Shown: positions 57,079 to 64,000 of the stretch, piece after piece | Layout of the letters: every line of letters begins with the position of its first letter | How positions within the stretch are numbered: position 1 is the first letter of the stretch | From: Bacillus sp. AFS037270 | GTDB lineage: Bacteria > Bacillota > Bacilli > Bacillales_B > DSM-18226 | Length of the DNA: 64,000 bases | NCBI RefSeq assembly: GCF_002585305.1 | Contig: NZ_NUNF01000020.1 | Coordinates: 1-64,000 of the forward strand | Direction of reading: 5' to 3' | Notes under the pieces: model-generated | What the model saw: the letters and a program-made list of their open reading frames with translations, nothing else | The model's database searches: none | Told to the model about the DNA's origin: nothing | Translations under genes and position numbers: made by a program

Positions 57079-57108
57079 GGATTGTTACTGGTGTACTCAG
57101 GCAAAACC
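57079..57108 (+). promoter_or_regulatory. RAT element 1 (LicT/SacT-type antiterminator site)
   Basis: GGATTGTTACTG at 57079-57090 and CAGGCAAAACC at 57098-57108 are exactly the conserved parts of ribonucleic antiterminator (RAT) sites recognised by BglG/LicT/SacT/SacY-family proteins in bacilli. The apical loop here is five bases on a ctgg/tcag stem. No terminator overlaps it directly. Confidence 0.8.
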
Positions 57109-57113
57109 CGATT

Positions 57114-57142
57114 GGATTGTTACTGGTTATCCAGGCAAAACC
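57114..57142 (+). promoter_or_regulatory. RAT element 2 overlapping the terminator
   Basis: A second full match: GGATTGTTACTG, a ctgg-ttat-ccag tip, and CAGGCAAAACC. Its last six bases (57137-57142) are also the base of the downstream terminator stem, so bound antiterminator protein and terminator exclude each other, as in bglPH and sacB leaders. Confidence 0.9.
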
Positions 57143-57203
57143 TAAATCGCTAAAATTAAGGGCTTTTTAAGCCTTCAATTTTAGTGGTTTAGGTTTTTCT
57201 TTT
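57137..57203 (+). terminator. leader terminator controlled by RAT 2
   Basis: A nearly perfect stem of about 28 bp (aaaacctaaatcgctaaaatt pairing with aattttagtggtttaggtttt, then aagggct/aagcctt) ends in a T-rich tail. It lies 36 bases before the transporter start and must be read through for expression. Confidence 0.9.
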
Positions 57204-57238
57204 AGGAAAGAATCTCGAATTTAAGGGGGGACTAAAAT

Positions 57239-58462
57239 TTGTACACACGGTTAAAAAAACTGTTTGATATTAAAGATTATAGTTTATTCGTTATTTGTAT
57301 GCTGCTGGTCGGTATCGGAATTTCGATTACCATGCCGTATCTTTCCCTGTATTCTACAGAAGATTTGGGAATGAGTGCGGCAGCCTTTGGAGTTTTCATG
57401 GCTGTGAGTTCAATAAGCGGCTTGGTGGTAAACTCGCTTATTGCTAAACGGTCCGATAGTGGTCTTAATCGAAAATGGATTATTATTGTAGCCATGCTTT
57501 CATCTGCTTTGGGATATACTTCTTATTTAGTATTTCATAACTACTTTATTCTGCTTATGACCGTCTCTCTCTTTAATGGATTAGGAGCTGCTGCTATGCC
57601 GCAAATCTACGCCTACGCACAGGAGTCGGCAAATGCAAGCAAATCCGATGACATTACGTTTGCAATGTCAACATTACGTTCGCTTGTCTCACTTGGATTC
57701 CTTGTGGGGCCATTAGGCGGTACCTTCATTTTGGGGGTTTTTGGATACAAAGGACTCTTTCTGGGAACATCCGCCATTTTTCTAACCATCGCATCGCTTG
57801 TATTCATTTTTCTGCAAAAACGAAAGGTGGTTCCAAGCAAAACTAGGAAGAAACAAAGTCCAGTAAGTACTTCTTCACTGAAAAACAGACAGATTAGACA
57901 GCCGCTTCTCGCATTTATTTTTCTGTTTGCTGTAAATGCGATTAACGGGATCAACACACCTTTGTTTATTGTCAATGAACTCCATGGCACACATACAGAT
58001 GTGGGATTGGTGGTTAGTGTTTGTGCTGGTATGGAAATTCCGATTATGCTTGTGCTCGGTGCCATGAGCAAAAAAATATCGAATCATGCCCTTATGATGA
58101 TTGGCTGCTTGATTGCAGTTATCTACTATACGATCTTAAGCGTATCGAACCATTCCTGGCAGCTGATAGCAGCCCAGCTTTTGCAAGCTACCTATGTGGC
58201 TATTGTTATGGGAAATGGATTAAGCTATTTTACGGATCTTCTGCCCAATTCACCAGGCCAATCTGCGACTATTTATTCAAACGGCTCTACAATGGGGAGG
58301 TTAGTGGGGAATTTGGGAGGTGGAATGATAGCCCAGCTTGCGGGATTTCGTTCTGTTAATTTGGTGTGTCTCGTTATCGTAATTGTCTCGTTCATTATCT
58401 TATGGCGAGCAAGACCTCACAGGGACATGGAAGTGAAAACAGGACACACCCAATCCATATAG
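57239..58462 (+). CDS. sugar-efflux-type MFS transporter (SetA-like)
   Basis: The 407-residue major facilitator protein has 12 probable membrane segments. ITMPYLSLYSTEDLGMS and NSLIAKRSDSGLNRKWIII in the first half, and the charged central loop (about 197-220), resemble sugar efflux transporters of the Set group. It starts with TTG 57239 behind aagggggga. Control by a RAT antiterminator implies induction by a PTS sugar, which is usual for PTS permeases and glucosidases but odd for an efflux transporter. A terminator follows. No PTS gene or BglG-family gene is adjacent. Confidence 0.85.
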   Translation: MYTRLKKLFDIKDYSLFVICMLLVGIGISITMPYLSLYSTEDLGMSAAAFGVFMAVSSISGLVVNSLIAKRSDSGLNRKWIIIVAMLSSALGYTSYLVFHNYFILLMTVSLFNGLGAAAMPQIYAYAQESANASKSDDITFAMSTLRSLVSLGFLVGPLGGTFILGVFGYKGLFLGTSAIFLTIASLVFIFLQKRKVVPSKTRKKQSPVSTSSLKNRQIRQPLLAFIFLFAVNAINGINTPLFIVNELHGTHTDVGLVVSVCAGMEIPIMLVLGAMSKKISNHALMMIGCLIAVIYYTILSVSNHSWQLIAAQLLQATYVAIVMGNGLSYFTDLLPNSPGQSATIYSNGSTMGRLVGNLGGGMIAQLAGFRSVNLVCLVIVIVSFIILWRARPHRDMEVKTGHTQSI

Positions 58463-58796
58463 TTATAGACTAGCAATTTAAAGGGATAAGAACAAGATAG
58501 ACGGATGGGTTAACCATCCGTTTTTATAGTGTTTCTATGGTTGTTTAGACTATTATTCAGAAAGTTATGAAATAATTGTAAAAGGATGAATCCTTGAAAA
58601 AAATCCTAAATTACTCTATCATAATAACTTGTTAGTTAATAATTTTAATATAGTGTTTATATTGTTTAGGAGAAAAAAGCTGGCAGGAATAGATAATTAA
58701 ATCTAATGGTCTTTTATTTATTGTACATATCGGCCATTCTATTAATGGGATATTACTAGCCAAATTCTTAACAGCCTATCGAAAGGGGAATAAGAT
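58463..58796. other. gap before yjlC with one terminator
   Basis: It contains the terminator at 58501-58525 and an AT-rich upstream region of yjlC. I looked for a Rex box (TTGTGAA-N-TTCACAA), since ndh is Rex-controlled in B. subtilis, and saw only a poor candidate around 58628. Confidence 0.4.
58501..58525 (+). terminator. terminator of the MFS gene
   Basis: The perfect arms acggatgg and ccatccgt with loop gttaa are followed by five T. Confidence 0.85.
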
Positions 58797-59219
58797 ATGT
58801 TAGAAGTTATGGACAGACCAAAGTCAGAACCAACTAAAGCAGAACAACTTGATGTACTCGATCAGTTGCTAAAGCCGGAGGTTCAGGAATCATTGACCGC
58901 ATTAGTAGAACAGCTTCCAAAATTGACCGAACTTGTGAATATATTAACAAAGTCATACGACTTCGCTCAGTCAGTTGCAACAGATGAAGTATTAAAAAAT
59001 GATACAATTGGAGCCATTACAGAGATTGTAGAACCTATTAAAGATACAGTGAAAAACGTAGCTGCTACTGCAATTGAAGCAAAAGATCGTGCTGAAGAAA
59101 GTAATGAAGTGATCGGTTTATTTGGACTTTTGAAAATGATTAAAGACCCTCAAGCTCAAAAACTTTTCCGTTTCATTAACGCTTATCTTGAGGTTTCGGC
59201 AGAACGCTCAGCGAAATAA
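58797..59219 (+). CDS. yjlC: DUF1641 protein YjlC
   Basis: The 140-residue soluble, helical protein contains the DUF1641 region with ALVEQLPKLTELVNILTKSYDF and ends with IKDPQAQKLFRFINAYLEV. In B. subtilis yjlC precedes ndh (yjlD) in one operon, and the same pair with the same lengths occurs here. Its role is unknown, perhaps helping the dehydrogenase. ATG 58797 follows gaaagggga. Confidence 0.92.
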   Translation: MLEVMDRPKSEPTKAEQLDVLDQLLKPEVQESLTALVEQLPKLTELVNILTKSYDFAQSVATDEVLKNDTIGAITEIVEPIKDTVKNVAATAIEAKDRAEESNEVIGLFGLLKMIKDPQAQKLFRFINAYLEVSAERSAK

Positions 59220-59255
59220 TTTTAACAGTACATCCATAGAGACGGGGGAGAGACT

Positions 59256-60434
59256 ATGTCAAAGAAAGTTGTTATTTTAGGTGCCGGATATGGCGGACTA
59301 TTAGCTGCTATTAATATTCGTAAATATTTAAATAAAGATCAAGCACAAGTTACTGTGGTTAATCAGTACCCTACACATCAAATTATCACAGAACTTCATC
59401 GTTTGGCAGCAGGAAGTGTTGCAGAACAGGCAGTGGCCATGCCTTTAGCGAAGCTTTTCAAAGGAAAAGATATTGAGCTTAAAATCGCAAAGGTTGAGTC
59501 ATTTTCAGTAGATCAAAAAGAAGTAAAACTTTCAGATGGATCTACTTTATCCTATGATGCGTTAGTCGTGGCTTTAGGAAGCAAAACAGCTTACTTCGGT
59601 ATTCCAGGATTAGAAGAAAACAGCATGGTGTTAAAATCAGCTGAGGATGCGAATAAAATCTATCAACATATCGAAGAACGGATCGCTGAATATGCAAAAA
59701 AGAAAAATGAAGCAGACGCAACGATTCTTATCGGCGGCGGTGGTTTAACCGGTGTTGAGTTGGTTGGAGAAATCGCTGATATCATGCCTAAACTTGCTAG
59801 AAGCTATGGTGTGGATCCAAAAGAAGTAAAGCTGCTTTTAGTAGAAGCAGGCCCTAAAATCTTACCTGTTTTACCAGATCCATTAATTGAACGAGCTACT
59901 GCGAGTTTAGAAGCACGTGGTGTTCAATTCTTAACTGGACTTCCTGTAACTAATGTAGAAGGAAATGTCATTGATTTAAAAGATGGACAAAAAATTACCG
60001 CTAATACGTTCGTTTGGACTGGCGGAGTACAGGGTAATCCTCTAGTAGGTCAATCAGGACTTGATGTGGATCGTGGACGCGCAACCGTTAACGAATATCT
60101 TCAATCTACTTCACATAAAGACGTATTTGTTGTCGGTGACAGTGCGGTTGTCTTTGGTCCTGAAGGACGGCCATTCCCGCCTACGGCCCAAATTGCTTGG
60201 CAAATGGGAGAACAAACAGGCTATAATGTCTTTGCCTTTTTAGAGAACAAAGCTTTTAAAGAGTTCTCTCAAGTTAACTCTGGAACACTTGCAAGCTTGG
60301 GACGTAAAGATGCGGTAGCTACCATTGGTGCGAACTCTATTCCACTAAAAGGGATGCCAGCGTCATTAATGAAAGAAGCTAGTAATGTTCGATATTTATC
60401 ACATATTAAAGCATTGTTCAGTTTAGCTTATTAA
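59256..60434 (+). CDS. ndh: type II NADH dehydrogenase
   Basis: The 392-residue FAD enzyme passes electrons from NADH to menaquinone without pumping protons. FAD-binding GAGYGG lies at 8-13, the NADH-binding GGGGLTGVE near 158-166 and VFVVGDSAVV near 290-299. The C-terminal ASLMKEASNVRYLSHIKALF is the amphipathic membrane-binding helix. It follows yjlC by 36 bases; ATG 59256 follows gacggggga. Confidence 0.95.
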   Translation: MSKKVVILGAGYGGLLAAINIRKYLNKDQAQVTVVNQYPTHQIITELHRLAAGSVAEQAVAMPLAKLFKGKDIELKIAKVESFSVDQKEVKLSDGSTLSYDALVVALGSKTAYFGIPGLEENSMVLKSAEDANKIYQHIEERIAEYAKKKNEADATILIGGGGLTGVELVGEIADIMPKLARSYGVDPKEVKLLLVEAGPKILPVLPDPLIERATASLEARGVQFLTGLPVTNVEGNVIDLKDGQKITANTFVWTGGVQGNPLVGQSGLDVDRGRATVNEYLQSTSHKDVFVVGDSAVVFGPEGRPFPPTAQIAWQMGEQTGYNVFAFLENKAFKEFSQVNSGTLASLGRKDAVATIGANSIPLKGMPASLMKEASNVRYLSHIKALFSLAY

Positions 60435-60490
60435 TACTAACGAAGCTATTTAAGATACTGTTTATAAATACGGGTTTCTCAAAGTAAAGC

Positions 60491-60520
60491 ACCACAGTGT
60501 TTCGTCACACTGTGGTTTTT
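60491..60520 (+). terminator. terminator of yjlC-ndh
   Basis: The perfect arms accacagtgt and acactgtggt with loop ttcgtc are followed by T. Confidence 0.85.
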
Positions 60521-60615
60521 TCTATTTTTTAAATAGAATCTTCGCGCCCGTCCTAAAATAGGTCCTGTACTACTTAAAAAGGTTAAACATTTTTGATAAT
60601 CAAGTGCTTCAAATG

Positions 60616-61491
60616 TTATGAATGTGGTATCTTATTCTCTTTTCGATAAGTCGCTGGGGTCATTTCCATATATTTTTTAAAGATTCTATGAAAATGGGTT
60701 ATGCTTTCAAATCCACACATTTCGGCAATCAAGGAAACTTTTTGATTTGTTTTTAGTAATAGTTCTTTAGCCTTGATAACTCTTTTATGATTCAAATAAA
60801 CGGTCAATCCCATCCCAGTTGTTTGTTTAAATACTCTACTAAAATGGGAAGTACTGACTAGGGCCTCGTTGGCAAGTTCGGTCAGGGTTAATGGATGACT
60901 TAAATTGTTATTAATATAGACTAAAATTTCTTTAATCCAATCTGGTCCATAAGTGTTAGATTCCACTATGTGTTGTTTATTGTCGATGTGGGCGCGATAT
61001 AATTCAAGTATGATTTGGTGAACAATTAGCAATGAGGCATGCCTAGAACCCAGTTCATTTTTTATAGTTTCTTGAGATATGTTTAAAAGTTGTTGTTCTA
61101 TTTTTTTTTGATGCTCAATTTGCAGGGATATTTTATAATGTTTAATTTTCGCTGCCATCTCAAACAAATTTAAATAAGAAAAAGAATCATCAAGTAAGAC
61201 ATTATAAAGTAATGTTGGGCTAAAAAATATAATGGTAGATGTCACAGGTTCATCCTTATCAGGCATTGCACGATGGATGGTATTGTTTGGGATAAGGAAT
61301 ATATCACCCTTTTTCATGTCATAGAAAATGTCATCGATGAAAAAAGCCCCTTTTCCACTATAGACATAAACAATTTCATAATAATCATGAATATGGTCAG
61401 GCAGTTCTTTTTGTGGGCTTTTGGTATCTTGGTAGATAAAAGAAAAAGGAAATAACAAGTTATTGTTTGAAAATTTTTGAACGCTTTTCAT
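60616..61491 (-). CDS. AraC-family regulator of the sugar-acid genes
   Basis: The 291-residue regulator has an N-terminal cupin (DHIHDYYEIVYVYSGKG near 32-48, GDIFLIPNNTIH) and a C-terminal helix-turn-helix pair (about 188-285, with LTELANEALVSTSHFSRVF and VSLIAEMCGFESITHFHRIF). It is divergent from the dehydrogenase/transporter genes, 152 bases away, and probably activates them when their substrate is present. Confidence 0.9.
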   Translation of the reverse strand: MKSVQKFSNNNLLFPFSFIYQDTKSPQKELPDHIHDYYEIVYVYSGKGAFFIDDIFYDMKKGDIFLIPNNTIHRAMPDKDEPVTSTIIFFSPTLLYNVLLDDSFSYLNLFEMAAKIKHYKISLQIEHQKKIEQQLLNISQETIKNELGSRHASLLIVHQIILELYRAHIDNKQHIVESNTYGPDWIKEILVYINNNLSHPLTLTELANEALVSTSHFSRVFKQTTGMGLTVYLNHKRVIKAKELLLKTNQKVSLIAEMCGFESITHFHRIFKKYMEMTPATYRKENKIPHS

Positions 61492-61643
61492 TAGATATCA
61501 CCTAAATAAATCGTACGTCAAAAAAGGGTATAAATAAAGCAATAAATGTAATTTTTATTTCAAATATTGATGATAAGATGGAGGGGAGTTCAAAATGAAA
61601 AGGCTTTCTAATTTTTAAAATTAAAAGGAGTGTTACCCCCAAA

Positions 61644-62657
61644 ATGAAAAGTATAGTCTGTAACCAACCAAATCAATTTAAAATGGTAGAAGTGGAACCT
61701 CCTGTACTTAAAACGGGAGAAGCTTTAGTTCATATTCGCCGCATTGGCATTTGTGGAACTGATTACCATGCATACAGAGGCAACCAACCCTTTTTTAGCT
61801 ATCCTCGTGTACTCGGTCATGAACTTTCTGGTCAAATTGAATCTATAGGGGAAAACTCTTGTGGATTAAAGGAAGGAGATCAAGTTTCAGTTATTCCCTA
61901 CATGGAATGTGGTGAATGTATTGCTTGTAGAAATGGCAAAACAAACTGCTGTACGGATATGAAAGTATTAGGTGTCCACATTGAAGGTGGAATGAGTGAA
62001 TGGATTACAGTTCCTTACAATCATTTAATTAAAACCAATGGGCTTACACTAGATCAATCTGCAATGATTGAACCTTTAAGTATAGGTGCACATGCCATTA
62101 GACGTTCTTCACTTAAAAAAGGGGAATACGTTCTAGTAATTGGTGCCGGACCTATTGGATTAGGGGTAATGGCTTTTGCTAAGCAAGAGGAAGCTAAAGT
62201 GATAGCAATGGATGTAAACCAAGAACGTTTGGAGTTTTGTCGTAAATGGGCCAAAGTAGATTTTACAGTGAACGCATTGGAAAATCCATTGGAGACTATA
62301 AATGAAATAACAAGAGGAGAAATGCCAACAGCTGTATTTGATGCAACCGGAAATGGTAATTCCATGACGGATGCGTTTAACTATCCTGCACATGGTGGAA
62401 AATTAATCTACGTTGGTTTAACTAAAGGTAATATTTTATTCAATGATCCTGATTTTCATAAAAAAGAACTTACATTAATGGGAAGTCGTAACGCTACTCG
62501 AGAAGATTTTGAATATGTAGTAAATGCAATAAAAAGTGGTGGAGTGGATATTGATTCGTATATTACCCATCGTGCAAGCATTGATGAGATGATCAATCAA
62601 TTTGAAGGGTGGTTAGCCCCTGAGGCCAAAGTAATAAAGGCTATTGTTGAAGTATAG
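61644..62657 (+). CDS. zinc-dependent alcohol dehydrogenase (sugar-acid type)
   Basis: The 337-residue medium-chain dehydrogenase has the catalytic zinc ligands Cys37 (GICGTDYH) and His59/Glu60 (VLGHE), four structural cysteines in ECGECIACRNGKTNCC and the NAD-binding GAGPIGLGV near 172-180. The closest group I can name is the L-galactonate/L-gulonate 5-dehydrogenase type, supported by the sugar-acid transporter that follows. ATG 61644 follows aaaggagtg. Confidence 0.88.
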   Translation: MKSIVCNQPNQFKMVEVEPPVLKTGEALVHIRRIGICGTDYHAYRGNQPFFSYPRVLGHELSGQIESIGENSCGLKEGDQVSVIPYMECGECIACRNGKTNCCTDMKVLGVHIEGGMSEWITVPYNHLIKTNGLTLDQSAMIEPLSIGAHAIRRSSLKKGEYVLVIGAGPIGLGVMAFAKQEEAKVIAMDVNQERLEFCRKWAKVDFTVNALENPLETINEITRGEMPTAVFDATGNGNSMTDAFNYPAHGGKLIYVGLTKGNILFNDPDFHKKELTLMGSRNATREDFEYVVNAIKSGGVDIDSYITHRASIDEMINQFEGWLAPEAKVIKAIVEV

Positions 62658-62674
62658 TTAAATTATGAATTACG

Positions 62675-62688
62675 TGAAAGCGGTAACA
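62675..62688. promoter_or_regulatory. perfect cre box (CcpA site)
   Basis: TGAAAGCGGTAACA matches the cre consensus TGWAANCGNTNWCA at all 14 positions. It lies between the dehydrogenase and transporter genes, 16 bases before the transporter start, where bound CcpA could block elongation. Confidence 0.8.
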
Positions 62689-62704
62689 AAATAATAGGGG
62701 GTAT

Positions 62705-63985
62705 ATGATGCTATCAAAAATGTTCTCAAAAGATAAACTACCTGTACTGATTTTATTATTCGTAGCTGGCGTAATTAATTATCTTGACCGATCTGCCTTA
62801 TCCATTGGTGCTCCTTTTATTAAGGAAGATTTACATTTATCAGCAACCCAGATGGGAATTATTTTTAGTAGTTTTTCAGTTGGATATGCAATTTTCAATT
62901 TTATAGGCGGGATGGCTTCTGATAAATATGGTGCCAAACTTACTTTGTTCGTTGCAATGATTGTTTGGTCATTATTTAGTGGTGCTATTGCATTAGCAGT
63001 CGGATTTACTAGTTTAATTGTCATTCGTGTTTTATTCGGTATGGGGGAAGGGCCGCTTTCGGCAACCATCAGTAAAATGGTCAATAACTGGTTTCCAGCT
63101 GACCAACGTGCGTCTGCTGTTGGTTTAACGAATAGTGGAACACCACTTGGCGGTGCCATTTCAGGTCCGATTGTAGGGTTTATCGCCATTACATTCAGCT
63201 GGAAAATATCATTTCTTTTAATAATGTTTATTGGTCTTGTTTGGGCGGTTTTTTGGTGGAAATTTGTGAAGGAAAAGCCCGCCGCCTCTAAAGAAAAGTC
63301 ATCTGTTGTAAATATCAACCATGTTTCACAGCAAAGACGCCCATTAACTTTTTATTTGAAACAAAAAACGGTATTATTTACTGCATTTGCGTTCTTTTCC
63401 TATAACTATATTTTATTCTTCTTCTTAACCTGGTTCCCAAGTTATTTGGTAGATTCCCGCCATATGGATGTAAAGGACATGAGTGTTATTACAATGATTC
63501 CATGGATTGTAGGATTCATCGGTCTTGCCTCTGGCGGATTTGTTTCAGATTTTGTTTTTAAAAAGTTTACCAACAAAGGTGTTTTATTCTCAAGAAAAGT
63601 TGTGCTAGTCACTTGTCTATTTATTTCAGCTGTTTGTATTGGCTGTGCCGGCCTTGTAACAACCACAGTCAGTGCCGTAACATTAGTTGCCCTGTCCGTC
63701 TTTTTCCTTTACTTGACAGGAGCCATTTACTGGGCAATCGTCCAGGATGTTGTGGAGCAAAGCAGTGTGGGTTCAGTCGGTGGATTTATGCACTTTTTAG
63801 CCAATACAGCTGGGATAATTGGACCTGCTTTAACAGGGTACCTTGTGGATCAATCTGGTTCGTTCACATCAGCCTTTTTATTAGCAGGCGGGTTGGCTAT
63901 TTTTGCTTCCTTATCAGTAATCCGTTTTGTTCGTCCAATTAAGTATGCAAGTCCTAACAAGGAATCTGTAAAGATCACAGTTTAA
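62705..63985 (+). CDS. ACS-family sugar-acid transporter
   Basis: The 426-residue major facilitator protein has 12 probable membrane segments. INYLDRSALSIGAPFIKEDL near 24-43, GGMASDKYGAKLT near 77-89 and RVLFGMGEGPLSATISKMVNNWFP near 115-138 are typical of anion:cation symporters that take up hexuronates, galactonate or glucarate. The next 15 bases end the window, so further genes of the operon may follow. The preceding dehydrogenase suggests an aldonate such as L-galactonate or L-gulonate. Confidence 0.9.
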   Translation: MMLSKMFSKDKLPVLILLFVAGVINYLDRSALSIGAPFIKEDLHLSATQMGIIFSSFSVGYAIFNFIGGMASDKYGAKLTLFVAMIVWSLFSGAIALAVGFTSLIVIRVLFGMGEGPLSATISKMVNNWFPADQRASAVGLTNSGTPLGGAISGPIVGFIAITFSWKISFLLIMFIGLVWAVFWWKFVKEKPAASKEKSSVVNINHVSQQRRPLTFYLKQKTVLFTAFAFFSYNYILFFFLTWFPSYLVDSRHMDVKDMSVITMIPWIVGFIGLASGGFVSDFVFKKFTNKGVLFSRKVVLVTCLFISAVCIGCAGLVTTTVSAVTLVALSVFFLYLTGAIYWAIVQDVVEQSSVGSVGGFMHFLANTAGIIGPALTGYLVDQSGSFTSAFLLAGGLAIFASLSVIRFVRPIKYASPNKESVKITV

Positions 63986-64000
63986 ATACTAAAAGTTTAG

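Noticed and set aside
58615..58700. Rex box upstream of yjlC-ndh
   Set aside because: The best string (ttgttagttaataat) departs too far from TTGTGAA-N-TTCACAA to be claimed.

Overview
The window looks like chromosomal DNA of a spore-forming Bacillaceae species (Bacillus/Neobacillus type). It is AT-rich, has strong AGGAGG-type ribosome sites and many TTG/GTG starts, and carries an rsbRSTU-X stress module with sigma-B-type promoters, a yjlC-ndh pair, UPF0316/YebE and katE, CcpA cre boxes and a LicT-type antiterminator. The species cannot be fixed from the sequence alone. All genes named here are recognised from sequence features and memory of the families; no search was run.

Layout. 0.5-6.2 kb: a selenocysteine-tRNA-like gene with an abnormal D arm, then a ParM/ParR-like segregation pair, a PQQ-type sugar dehydrogenase and two membrane proteins, ending at a decayed second copy of the tRNA 3' half. 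This resembles an old tRNA-targeted island. 6.4-10.9 kb: stressosome genes rsbS-rsbT-rsbU, then rsbX and an RsbR paralogue. rsbV, rsbW and sigB are absent, but sigma-B-type promoters remain; the block is bracketed by two similar ~48-bp terminator repeats. 10.4-10.8 kb: a possible structured leader RNA before a small membrane peptide gene.

11.1-23.1 kb: etfBA, then fragments of an AraC gene and a glycosidase-like gene; katE; a broken luciferase-like monooxygenase; fragments of etfB and etfA; and the intact AraC gene, glycosidase-like gene and a frameshifted sugar transporter. The two halves are complementary remains of one duplicated etfBA-araC-glycosidase block. 23.5-25.7 kb: a small peptide, a UbiB-family kinase and a DUF2188 protein with a sigma-B-type promoter.

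26.2-32.2 kb: a six-gene CDP/UDP-sugar operon ending in DUF707 and phosphotransferase genes. 32.5-40.4 kb: a complete Wadjet anti-plasmid system in the order jetD-A-B-C, with overlapping genes. 40.4-43.5 kb: AraC regulator and GH42 beta-galactosidase. 43.6-44.1 kb: a phage-type helicase-loader remnant. 44-54 kb: AEC transporter, HAD phosphatase, C39-like protease, an ABC-2 exporter, a 52-bp tandem repeat array, glutaminase, and a SulP transporter with a small partner gene. 53.9-56.9 kb: AraC regulator and two aldo-keto reductases. 57-58.5 kb: tandem RAT antiterminator sites and an overlapping terminator before a sugar-efflux-type transporter. 58.8-60.4 kb: yjlC-ndh. 60.6-64 kb: AraC regulator, zinc alcohol dehydrogenase and an ACS-family sugar-acid transporter with a perfect cre box.

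Taken together the window is an accessory-rich region: carbohydrate uptake under AraC, CcpA and antiterminator control, general stress functions under sigma-B, one known defence system, and several scars of recombination. I did not find a convincing wholly new multi-gene system. The most promising leads are the tandem RAT leader, the complementary duplicated block, the tRNA-Sec-bounded segment, the sigma-factor-less stressosome block and the CDP-sugar/DUF707/phosphotransferase operon.
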